From an uncultured Bacteroidota bacterium (GTDB lineage Bacteria; Bacteroidota; Bacteroidia; Chitinophagales; Chitinophagaceae), in NCBI GenBank assembly GCA_903835005.1, contig CAILLK010000149.1, positions 56,457 to 120,456 of the forward strand: a stretch of 64,000 nt of DNA, given 5' to 3'. This document shows, one piece after another, positions 36,135 to 43,530 of the stretch. The translations under genes and the position numbers were made by a program. A model generated the notes under the pieces. It saw only the letters and a program-made list of their open reading frames with translations. It was not told the origin of the DNA and searched no databases. Each line of letters opens with the position of its first letter. Position 1 is the first letter of the stretch.

Positions 36135-37421
36135 TTATTCCTCATCGGAATCCACTTTTGCCTTTTTCTTTTTAGGTACTTTTTTTTCTTCTTTTTTTGC
36201 CGGTTCCGGATCGGCTGTATTCTCCATTCCCTCTACAACCGGTTCTGCGGGTGGCTTAGGGGCGGCGGTTTCTCCGGCCACACTGCCTAATTTGCCCGAT
36301 TCAAGCATCTTATCAAATTGCTGCAACCTTGCCGAAGGTATGTCCTTCTGATTCAGAACCACATCATATCCTGTTTGGTTTTCGTTGTTGGTCCATGAGC
36401 CGGTATATACTTTGTATTTCAGTTCCAGTTCCATTGTTCCTACCGGAGGGTCATCATCCATAATCCATATGCCATCTTTATCGCGGGTTATGTTCAGTTT
36501 GGCATACTCCACCTGGTCACCGAATTTATACAGGCCATCATAGCTGGTAATTTTATTGGTGCGCAGGTCTTTCATATATCTGACATACAATTTTACAGGA
36601 ATTTCCTCATCAAATTTTCCTTCATAGTATCTCCTGTCTACTATTTCCCTTCTTTTCTTCAGTGTGTCCTCTTCATTCGGGTCATCGGCCAGAGCCGTTT
36701 TTGAATTAACCGATGCAATGCTGTCGGCTGCTGTAGAGTCAATCAGCCCTCTTTTCAATGAATCGGCATGGGCCTCCTCGTTCTTCATATTCTGTTCCAG
36801 CCAGTCAAAGTACTTTTGCTCTGCCAGCTCTTTCTCATGAAACTGGTCTATGCCCGATGCTTCAAGAATATTAAGCAACTGTCCGCCGAAGAAGAAACCT
36901 TCCACTTTCTGTATTTCTGATACACTGATACAAAAGGTGGTACGGCCCAGCACATCGCGTACAAATATATAGCCCATAAAACGCTCAGGGGCTATAAGGT
37001 CATAGCCCTGCAGACTGCGTGATGTAATTGTTTCTTTATACAACTGATAATGCTGCAGCACTATCTCCTTCCAGTGAATTCCGGAGTCTTCCCCTTTTTT
37101 CAGTACTTCGGCAAACCTCCTTATTATAGAACCATTGTAGGCGGGATCGAAATCAATTAAAGCCCTGGGGTGTTCTTTAAGATTTTTCAGTTGCACTGTT
37201 GCCTCCGGCGATTGATTGGGATTATGAATTACATATTGCCACAGCGTATCGAAAGGAATAAACAGGTTGAAATAATTGGCAGTATCTTTATTGCTGAGGC
37301 AACCGAGAAGATTATTAATAAGCCCCACTTCTGTTCTGGGCAAACCACGCTCCTTTTTATGTCTTTTTGCGGAAGACGATAAACTCAGTAACAGTAAGGT
37401 GCAAAGAAACAGATACTTCAT
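36135..37421 (-). CDS. exported protein of unknown function
   Basis: 428 residues. Signal peptide at about 1-18 (MKYLFLCTLLLLSLSSSA). The body is mixed helix/strand without a recognised domain. A NNLLGCLSNKDTANYFNLF pattern near 35-53 recalls proteins that bind tetratricopeptide-like partners, but that is weak. From about 385 the C-terminus is Pro, Glu and Lys rich, ending in basic KKEEKKVPKKKKAK and acidic DSDEE blocks. It lies 53 bases upstream of the MoxR-like gene on the same strand, so the two may be cotranscribed. Confidence 0.7.
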   Translation of the reverse strand: MKYLFLCTLLLLSLSSSAKRHKKERGLPRTEVGLINNLLGCLSNKDTANYFNLFIPFDTLWQYVIHNPNQSPEATVQLKNLKEHPRALIDFDPAYNGSIIRRFAEVLKKGEDSGIHWKEIVLQHYQLYKETITSRSLQGYDLIAPERFMGYIFVRDVLGRTTFCISVSEIQKVEGFFFGGQLLNILEASGIDQFHEKELAEQKYFDWLEQNMKNEEAHADSLKRGLIDSTAADSIASVNSKTALADDPNEEDTLKKRREIVDRRYYEGKFDEEIPVKLYVRYMKDLRTNKITSYDGLYKFGDQVEYAKLNITRDKDGIWIMDDDPPVGTMELELKYKVYTGSWTNNENQTGYDVVLNQKDIPSARLQQFDKMLESGKLGSVAGETAAPKPPAEPVVEGMENTADPEPAKKEEKKVPKKKKAKVDSDEE

Positions 37422-37507
37422 CCGGTTGTATTGGTAACCCGTAAAGTTAAGTAATAATGCAAAGCGGAACAGGGAAGATCGTTTGGGGCATCATCTGGTT
37501 ATCAGAT

Positions 37508-37864
37508 TTAACTATTGGGTATTATTTCAAACAGGCATTCCGGCGGCCTCGCTATTATTGCTGTCCCTTCAAATTCCACTATGGGCCGTTCAATCAGTAC
37601 CGGGTTTTTAACCAGAATATCGAGCCATTCTTTTTCGGAATATTCCCTTTGCGAAAAGAGCTCTTTGTAAATGGATTCGTTTTTACGGACCAGTTCAGAA
37701 GGCTGCATATTCAGTTTTTTGAGCAGAGTTTTAAGCTCCTTTTTTGTTAGTGGATCTGTAAGATATAAACGAACCTGATGGGGCATATTTTGAGCCTGCA
37801 GGATTTCCAGAGCTCCGCGGCTTTTGCCGCAGCGGGCATTATGGTAGATGGTAATTGGGGGCAT
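37508..37864 (-). CDS. arsC: ArsC-family arsenate reductase
   Basis: 118 residues from the ATG at 37864. A longer open frame to 37906 would overlap the next gene. The thioredoxin-fold ArsC motif is HNARCGKSRGAL with catalytic Cys12, then RLYLTDPLTKKELKTLL, RKNE and NPVLIERPIV with the Arg of the family near 93. Uses glutaredoxin/glutathione-type chemistry to reduce arsenate, or in YffB/Spx-like relatives has other roles. No arsR, acr3 or other arsenic gene is nearby, so a resistance role is uncertain. Confidence 0.88.
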   Translation of the reverse strand: MPPITIYHNARCGKSRGALEILQAQNMPHQVRLYLTDPLTKKELKTLLKKLNMQPSELVRKNESIYKELFSQREYSEKEWLDILVKNPVLIERPIVEFEGTAIIARPPECLFEIIPNS

Positions 37865-37877
37865 ATTTTCTGGAGTC

Positions 37878-38516
37878 TTAGGGCCTGGTAAATGTTCTTT
37901 GATCAATTAATTGCCTTTGCAATTCCAACCTTACAAATTTGATGTATTCTGAAGTAGACAAATTTTCGATTTCATTCCAGGTAAAACCATTTGTAGTTAA
38001 AGAGTTATTCAGGTTGGCAATGCAATCTAAATAATGTTCCCACAATTTGGAGGCAGGCGGAATTTGTTCAGTTAGAACAAGGCTAAACCATTCCCGGACT
38101 TTATTTATTAGTTGTTTCGGATCATTATCGTGGTCTTTTATATCCTGTCCGCTTATATCAGAAATCACAGCATTATACCTGTACTTTTCTTTTTCCAGAA
38201 CAAGGCATAATTTCGTTTTTAGCTTTCCGGAACCAAATTCACAACTCCCTATATCCAACCCCATCTCGTAAGGCATATTAAAACGGGGAAGTTCATTAAG
38301 TTTTAATGGTTCACAACGGGAAATATCATGTATGGAATATTTTGAAGTACGAATCAGTTTTTTTATTTCCTGAATTCTTATATTTCCGGAAGAAACGGTT
38401 GCTGCAATCTGTGGTTCAAGATCAAGGTATAGAATGGTAAATATCAGTGCCCTGAGCAAAAGTCTGTATTCTTTATCGAAAGGACAATTAATAAACACGT
38501 TTTTCTCAAAACTCAT
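37878..38516 (-). CDS. FINCPFD-motif protein, possible nucleotide-hydrolase-like effector
   Basis: 212 residues. Conserved blocks: VFINCPFDKEY (residues 7-17), SIHDIS (61-66) and LPRFNMPYEMGLDIG (76-90) with candidate active-site Glu84. I recognise this as a widespread unnamed family; the strand-helix order and the Glu in an NMPxE block recall nucleoside deoxyribosyltransferase/TIR-like folds, which would make it a possible NAD or nucleotide hydrolase (inference). The C-terminus is helical. Its ATG overlaps the stop of the DUF2188-like gene by 4 bases. AT-rich compared with its neighbours, consistent with transfer. Confidence 0.68.
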   Translation of the reverse strand: MSFEKNVFINCPFDKEYRLLLRALIFTILYLDLEPQIAATVSSGNIRIQEIKKLIRTSKYSIHDISRCEPLKLNELPRFNMPYEMGLDIGSCEFGSGKLKTKLCLVLEKEKYRYNAVISDISGQDIKDHDNDPKQLINKVREWFSLVLTEQIPPASKLWEHYLDCIANLNNSLTTNGFTWNEIENLSTSEYIKFVRLELQRQLIDQRTFTRP

Positions 38517-38845
38517 TCCCGGATTGTTTGGATTATAGACGCATTTTTATCAAATACAAAAATACAGGCATCGGATAAAGTCCTGCCTATTTTTTTAGCA
38601 GCCACAATAGCAGTTTCCAATTCAGAATAAATACCAGAAGCCCTTTCGGCACCATACTTTCTCACTTTCCATTTACCCTGATTGGGCATGATAATAATTA
38701 ATCCCCCGGTAGGTAATGTTCGGAAAGTTTCAGCAAGTTTTTTTGTAATTCTTATTTTACGGAGCCTACCTGTATCATTACGGGCTGATAATGATACTGC
38801 CTGTATATTGTTCTGAGATATTGATTTTTCTAAAGCAGATGACAT
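38513..38845 (-). CDS. DUF2188-like small protein
   Basis: 110 residues. The last 75 match the DUF2188 pattern: IIIMPNQGKWKVRKYGAERASGIYSELETAIVAAKKIG, then ACIFVFDKNASIIQTIRE; relatives have HVVPxxxGWxVxxxGxxRAxxxFxTxxEAI. Small soluble beta-alpha domain. The N-terminal 35 residues are basic and of unknown role. Overlaps the next gene by four bases and forms a two-gene unit with it. Possibly an antitoxin-like or sensor partner; nothing in the sequence proves it. Confidence 0.7.
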   Translation of the reverse strand: MSSALEKSISQNNIQAVSLSARNDTGRLRKIRITKKLAETFRTLPTGGLIIIMPNQGKWKVRKYGAERASGIYSELETAIVAAKKIGRTLSDACIFVFDKNASIIQTIRE

Positions 38846-38937
38846 GAAGTAAAGTTAGAATAAATATTATTCTCAGAAAAAAATTTACTGTTAAATGCAT
38901 ACTATCCACAGGAAATTTAATGAAGTGTTACAGGGCT

Positions 38938-39594
38938 TTACACCGCCATTTCCTTTACATCATCAGCTATCATCAATTTCCCGGCAGTCTTTGATTTGAT
39001 TTCATCTATAGTTACGCCAGGCGCATATTCAATACAAACAAAACCATCTGATGTTACATCGAATACGCCAAGATCAGAAACAATCTTCTTAACACAGCCT
39101 ACTCCGGTGAGCGGTAAACTGCATGCCGGCAGCAGTTTACTTTCACCTTTGGGATTGGTGTGCTGCATGGCTACTATTATATTTTTGGCCGCGGCTACAA
39201 GGTCCATGGCGCCACCCATGCCTTTTACCATTTTCTTCGGTATCTTCCAGTTCGCAATATCACCGTTTTCAGATACTTCCATTGCGCCCAGCACAGTAAG
39301 GTCCACTTTGCCGGCGCGTATCATACCAAAGCTCATGGCGCTGTCGAAAAATGCCGAACCGGGGATTGTTGTAATTGTCTGCTTGCCGGCATTGATCAGG
39401 TCCGGGTCTTCTTCACCTTCATAAGGAAATGGCCCCATGCCCAGAAGGCCGTTTTCGCTTTGCAGCACCACATCTACCCCCTCCGGAATATAGTTGGCCA
39501 CCAGCGTGGGAATGCCGATTCCCAGGTTCACATAAAATCCATCCTTCAGCTCCTGAGCTATGCGTTTTGCTATCTGTTCTTTATTGAGCGGCAT
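38938..39594 (-). CDS. scoB: 3-oxoacid CoA-transferase, subunit B
   Basis: 218 residues, full length for the B subunit. GIGIPTLVANYIP (about 25-37), the catalytic glutamate in QSENGLLGMGP (about 44-54) and the GGAMDLVAAAKNIIVAMQHT block. Transfers CoA from succinyl-CoA to acetoacetate together with subunit A, in ketone-body and amino-acid catabolism in the cytosol. Subunit A normally precedes B directly; upstream here (to 39683) is mscL instead, so A must be encoded elsewhere. Confidence 0.95.
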   Translation of the reverse strand: MPLNKEQIAKRIAQELKDGFYVNLGIGIPTLVANYIPEGVDVVLQSENGLLGMGPFPYEGEEDPDLINAGKQTITTIPGSAFFDSAMSFGMIRAGKVDLTVLGAMEVSENGDIANWKIPKKMVKGMGGAMDLVAAAKNIIVAMQHTNPKGESKLLPACSLPLTGVGCVKKIVSDLGVFDVTSDGFVCIEYAPGVTIDEIKSKTAGKLMIADDVKEMAV

Positions 39595-39613
39595 TTGTAG
39601 TTTTTAATTTCCG

Positions 39614-39621
39614 CAAAAATA
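39614..39621 (-). promoter_or_regulatory. candidate -7 element of scoB
   Basis: Leftward TATTTTTG fits TAnnTTTG, 20 bases before the start at 39594. It suggests scoB is transcribed alone rather than from a lost A-B operon. No -33 match. Confidence 0.4.
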
Positions 39622-39683
39622 ATGCTTAAAATCTTTTATTTATGCCGAATTAATGAAACCCCGGTATAATGCCAGGTCCCACA

Positions 39684-40124
39684 TCAGGGTTTCTGTGGCA
39701 GACGATCTCTGATCTCCATAAGTAATTTATCGGTAGATGATGGCTCCGGAGCGGGTGCAGGAGCGGCAGCTTCTTCTTTCTTCTTCAGTTTAGACATTCC
39801 CTGAATGGCAATAAAAATAAATAAGGCAATGATCAGAAAATCGAAAATGGTCTGTATAAAGTGGCCATAAGCAAAAACATTGGCTCCGGCTTTTTTTGCA
39901 GCCTCCAGCGTATCATAATGATCCCCGGCTTTTGCATATTTCAACACGAAAAAGTTATCAGTAAATAACTTCCCTCCGGTTACCGTGCCTACCAGCGGCA
40001 TAATAATATCGTCGACCATTGCCGAAACGATTTTTCCAAATGCACCTCCTATGATCACAGCCACTGCGAGGTCAATAACGGAACCCTTCATTGCGAAGGC
40101 CTTAAAATCTTTTATAAAACTCAT
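39684..40124 (-). CDS. mscL: large-conductance mechanosensitive channel
   Basis: 146 residues. Conserved N-terminal helix and pore helix: SFIKDFKAFAMKGSVIDLAVAVIIGGAFGKIVSAMVDDIIMPLVG, then a periplasmic loop and a second helix (about 84-104, IQTIFDFLIIALFIFIAIQGMSKL) and a cytosolic Ala/Pro-rich linker with the C-terminal helix TDKLLMEIRDRLPQ. Pentameric emergency valve under hypo-osmotic shock, inner membrane. Single gene. Confidence 0.96.
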   Translation of the reverse strand: MSFIKDFKAFAMKGSVIDLAVAVIIGGAFGKIVSAMVDDIIMPLVGTVTGGKLFTDNFFVLKYAKAGDHYDTLEAAKKAGANVFAYGHFIQTIFDFLIIALFIFIAIQGMSKLKKKEEAAAPAPAPEPSSTDKLLMEIRDRLPQKP

Positions 40125-40257
40125 GGGGGTAAAGATAATAGATAATTTGAAAAATCACAAGTGAGCCGGGAAACGGACTTTAATACGAGCAATATTCTGG
40201 TCTGTCGACTGGTCATATCAATTCTGCAAATAGCAGGATAGTTAATAAAAATACCAA

Positions 40258-40294
40258 GGAAACTTTTTTTGTGAAAAATGTTTCCATAGTTTTG
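40258..40294 (+). promoter_or_regulatory. promoter and candidate TetR operator of the efflux operon
   Basis: Inverted repeat GGAAAC (40258-40263) and GTTTCC (40280-40285), 16 bases between. It overlaps a TTTG at 40268-40271 and ends just before TAGTTTTG (40287-40294), a -7 match 15 bases further (spacing slightly short). A repressor on this site would block RNA polymerase. The layout predicts autoregulation by the TetR protein encoded next; it also shows that the GTG at 40271 is inside the promoter and is not the start. Confidence 0.55.
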
Positions 40295-40312
40295 CTCCCT
40301 GATCTGAGAGGA

Positions 40313-40948
40313 ATGGAACCATTAACTAAAATATTGAGTGCATCAGCAGAATTGTTCAGCCAGTATGGCTTTAAGACAATTACTATGGATGATATTGCAC
40401 GCAGGGCCGGTATCTCAAAAAAGACCTTGTACCAGCATTTTGCCAACAAGCAGGAGGTGGTGCAGGAATCGGTGGTATGGTATAAAAACAATACTTCCGA
40501 AAGTTGTGCCATGGTGCTGAAGGATTCTGAAAATGCAATTGAGGCAATGGTAAAAATGCTGGCGTTCTTTGACAATATGAACAAACGAATTAACCCTATG
40601 GCTATGTTTGAGCTGCAGCGGTTTTTTCCGGAAGCATATAAAACCTTCCGTGACCTGCTGGTGGACCGGGATGTGGTGATGATAAGGGATAATATGCTGC
40701 AGGGAATAAAGGAAGGACTTTACAGAGAGGATATCAATGCCGACCTGCTGGCCAGGTACAGGCTGGAGACATCACTGCTCATACTGCAGCCCAATCTGCT
40801 GGTAAATGACCGGAACAGCCTGATGAGTGTGGCACTGGAGATAGGCGAACATTTTCTTTATGGCATCATGACAGAAAAGGGCGAATACCAATACCAGAAG
40901 TATAAAACCAAATATTTAAAAGGACAAAATAGCCAGGTATTTGCCTGA
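40313..40948 (+). CDS. TetR/AcrR-family regulator of the efflux operon
   Basis: 211 residues from the ATG at 40313 (MEPLTKILSASAELFSQYGFK). Helix-turn-helix at about 24-45: ITMDDIARRAGISKKTLYQHFANKQEVV. The C-terminal ligand and dimer region is helical with FELQRFFPEAYKTFRDLLVDRD. It precedes tolC-MFP-RND genes on the same strand (22-base gap) and is expected to repress them until it binds an effector (inference from family and layout). Confidence 0.9.
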   Translation: MEPLTKILSASAELFSQYGFKTITMDDIARRAGISKKTLYQHFANKQEVVQESVVWYKNNTSESCAMVLKDSENAIEAMVKMLAFFDNMNKRINPMAMFELQRFFPEAYKTFRDLLVDRDVVMIRDNMLQGIKEGLYREDINADLLARYRLETSLLILQPNLLVNDRNSLMSVALEIGEHFLYGIMTEKGEYQYQKYKTKYLKGQNSQVFA

Positions 40949-40969
40949 TTACTGAAAACCAAATAATTT

Positions 40970-42313
40970 ATGAACAGAATTTTTACCGCTTTTATAAGCA
41001 TCGTTCTTGTTTCAAATACCATCACAGCACAGGAAGTAACCAGGCTGAGCCTGAAGGATTGCATGGATTATGCAATAAAGCATAATTACAATATTAAAAA
41101 TGCGCAAATTGATGTATTGATACAGAAACAACAAAACAATGAAACTGTATCAGCGGCTTATCCGCACATTAATGGCAAGTTAGAGATTGATGATTTTCTC
41201 AATCCTCAGAAATCATTTATTGATGAAAGTTCTTTTAATCCTTCCCTTAAACCGGGTCACATAATCGGATTCCCTTTTTCTTTGAATTATACAGGGGCCG
41301 CGAGCATCAGTGCGTCCCAGATAGTGTTTGATGGTTCGGTATTTGTGGCACTTAAAGCACGCACCGCTGTGATGGAATTTGCAAGACAGAACAGCCAGGT
41401 TACGGAGGAGAATATACGATACAATGTATACAAAGCCTATAATTCTCTGGTAATTGCATACCGGCAGTATGATATAATAAAAAGCTCTTTGGGCTATGCA
41501 CGTAGCCTGGAGCATGATGTTGAAGTAACCAGGGAAAATGGATTTGCTGAGAAAATTGATGTAGAGCGTACCAGTGTTCAGGTAAATAACCTGGCTACCG
41601 ACAGCATCAGGATCAGTAATATGCTTAAAGTATCGGAGGATGTGCTGAAATACCAGTTGGGAATGGATATGAACGCACAGATAGTGCTGATTGATACCAA
41701 TATTGAGGAGCGCAGAAAAGTGGCCAGCGATCTGCTGCTACAGGAAGGAAGCTATGAACGAATACCCGAATATAATCTGGCTATCAGCTCTCTTAAATTG
41801 AATGAATATAACCTGAAGCGTTATCAGCTTGCGGGTCTGCCATCAGTAAATTTAATTGGAGCAACGGGGTACAACTATGGCGATAATAAATTTAATGAAA
41901 TTTTTTCCTTATCCAATTATGCCTTTAATTCTCTGGTGGGCCTCCAGGTAAACATACCTATCTACAACGGATCTCTGAGGCAGTACCAGATGAACGAGGC
42001 CAGGCTGAGTATTGAAAAATCGAAAAACAGTATTGAGTATGCAAAACAAAGTATTGATTTTGGTGTAGCCACATCACGGACCACCCTGAAGAATGCAATA
42101 CTGCAGGTGCAGAGCCAGCATAGAAATATGGACCTCTCGAATGATGTGCTGGACCTGGCTCAGAAAAAATATAAAGCAGGTGTAGGCAGCAATCTTGAGG
42201 TTACTCAGGCACAAACTGACCAGTTGATGGCACAGACCAATTATTTTAATGCATTGCTTGATGTTATCAACGCTGAAGCTGACCTTAAAAAAGCGCTGGG
42301 GCTGCTGAAATAG
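40970..42313 (+). CDS. TolC-family outer membrane efflux protein
   Basis: 447 residues. Signal peptide at about 1-20 (ending ITAQ). Two outer-membrane efflux repeats: LSLKDCMDYAIKHNYNIKNAQID near 26-48 and a second half ending AQTDQLMAQTNYFNALLDVINAEADLKKALGLL, the usual conclusion of the second OEP repeat. Forms a trimeric channel-tunnel through outer membrane and periplasm. Second gene of the regulator-TolC-MFP-RND operon; order OMF, MFP, RND is typical of Bacteroidota. Confidence 0.93.
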   Translation: MNRIFTAFISIVLVSNTITAQEVTRLSLKDCMDYAIKHNYNIKNAQIDVLIQKQQNNETVSAAYPHINGKLEIDDFLNPQKSFIDESSFNPSLKPGHIIGFPFSLNYTGAASISASQIVFDGSVFVALKARTAVMEFARQNSQVTEENIRYNVYKAYNSLVIAYRQYDIIKSSLGYARSLEHDVEVTRENGFAEKIDVERTSVQVNNLATDSIRISNMLKVSEDVLKYQLGMDMNAQIVLIDTNIEERRKVASDLLLQEGSYERIPEYNLAISSLKLNEYNLKRYQLAGLPSVNLIGATGYNYGDNKFNEIFSLSNYAFNSLVGLQVNIPIYNGSLRQYQMNEARLSIEKSKNSIEYAKQSIDFGVATSRTTLKNAILQVQSQHRNMDLSNDVLDLAQKKYKAGVGSNLEVTQAQTDQLMAQTNYFNALLDVINAEADLKKALGLLK

Positions 42314-42400
42314 AAAACAGATATTATTAATCAGGTAGCAGGTAATAATTTTCTGCTAAAGACTAAATACTTAAGACTAACAATAAAAAACACACCATAA

Positions 42401-43492
42401 ATGAGAAGGCTATTTTATTTATTAATACCGGCAGTAATTTTCGCATCGTGCGGAGGTGAAAAGAAAGATAAGACTGCAGAACTTGCAGAGCTGAAAAAAC
42501 AACGTAATGAACTGGACCTGAAAATAAAAGCGCTGGAAGGCCCGGAAAGTGACAGCTCCAAAAAAGCGACACCTGTATCTATGATGCAGGTGCAACCTAC
42601 AGATTTTGTAGCTACAATCAATGTGCAATCGCAGATAACCGGCGACCAGAATATTTATGCCAGCCCTCAGGCTCCGGGTATTGTAAACAATGTGCTGGTG
42701 CATGCAGGTGAGCATGTGGGCAAGGGCCAGGTACTGGCTACTATAGATGCTGCTGCTATTGAACAACAGATACAGGGCCAGCAGTCACAATTGACTCTGG
42801 CAAAAACAGTATATGAAAAACAGCAAAACCTGTGGAAGCAGAATATAGGCACTGAGGTGCAGCTGCTGCAGGCCAAAGCCAATTATGAATCGGCTCAAAG
42901 CCAGCAGGCTGCTCTGGTAGCTCAGAAAAATATGTACCGTGTCATATCGCCTATATCCGGAGTTGTTGACCAGATGAACCTGAAAACAGGAGATGCCACA
43001 GCGCCGGGAGCACAAAGTATACGGGTAGTTAATACAGATAAACTGAAAGCAGAAGCCAATCTGGGTGAGAACTACCTGGGCAAAGTGAAAACAGGTGATC
43101 ATGTGACGCTGATTTTCCCGGATCTCAATGATTCTATGAAGACCAGCCTTACTTATGTGGCTGAGGCAGTTGATCCTGTTTCCCGTGCGTTCCTGGTGCA
43201 GATAAAACTCGACAATGCCCATAATCTGCATCCCAATATGTCTTGCATCATGAAGATAGCCAATTATGAAAACAAGAATTCCCTCATAGTGCCGGTATCA
43301 GTGATACAGAAAACCAGCAAGGGCGAAATGCTGTATATAGCCGATGGTAACAAGGCAAAGGCAGTCTATGTAAAAACAGGGGCTAACTCGAACGGCCAGG
43401 TAGAAATACTTTCCGGGCTGACAGCAGGAGATAAAGTGATTACAGCCGGTTTTGAAGACCTGGATAACGGCGACCCGATCGTAGCACAATAA
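42401..43492 (+). CDS. RND efflux periplasmic adaptor (membrane fusion protein, lipoprotein)
   Basis: 363 residues. Lipoprotein signal with lipobox FAS-Cys17 then GGEKK. Coiled coil at about 25-45 (ELAELKKQRNELDLKIKALEG), biotinyl-lipoyl half-motifs around VHAGEHVGKGQVLATIDA (about 105-120) and ISGVVDQMNLKTGDATAPG (about 185-205), a helical hairpin between them, and a beta-barrel plus membrane-proximal domain to the end. It connects the TolC-like channel with the pump. Confidence 0.92.
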   Translation: MRRLFYLLIPAVIFASCGGEKKDKTAELAELKKQRNELDLKIKALEGPESDSSKKATPVSMMQVQPTDFVATINVQSQITGDQNIYASPQAPGIVNNVLVHAGEHVGKGQVLATIDAAAIEQQIQGQQSQLTLAKTVYEKQQNLWKQNIGTEVQLLQAKANYESAQSQQAALVAQKNMYRVISPISGVVDQMNLKTGDATAPGAQSIRVVNTDKLKAEANLGENYLGKVKTGDHVTLIFPDLNDSMKTSLTYVAEAVDPVSRAFLVQIKLDNAHNLHPNMSCIMKIANYENKNSLIVPVSVIQKTSKGEMLYIADGNKAKAVYVKTGANSNGQVEILSGLTAGDKVITAGFEDLDNGDPIVAQ

Positions 43493-43530
43493 CAAAAAAA
43501 TAATTCACTTACCACAGCTAATCATTTTAC

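Noticed and set aside
35329..36351. 340-codon frame antisense to the MoxR-like ATPase gene
   Set aside because: The opposite strand encodes a clear AAA+ ATPase; the antisense product has no recognisable domain.
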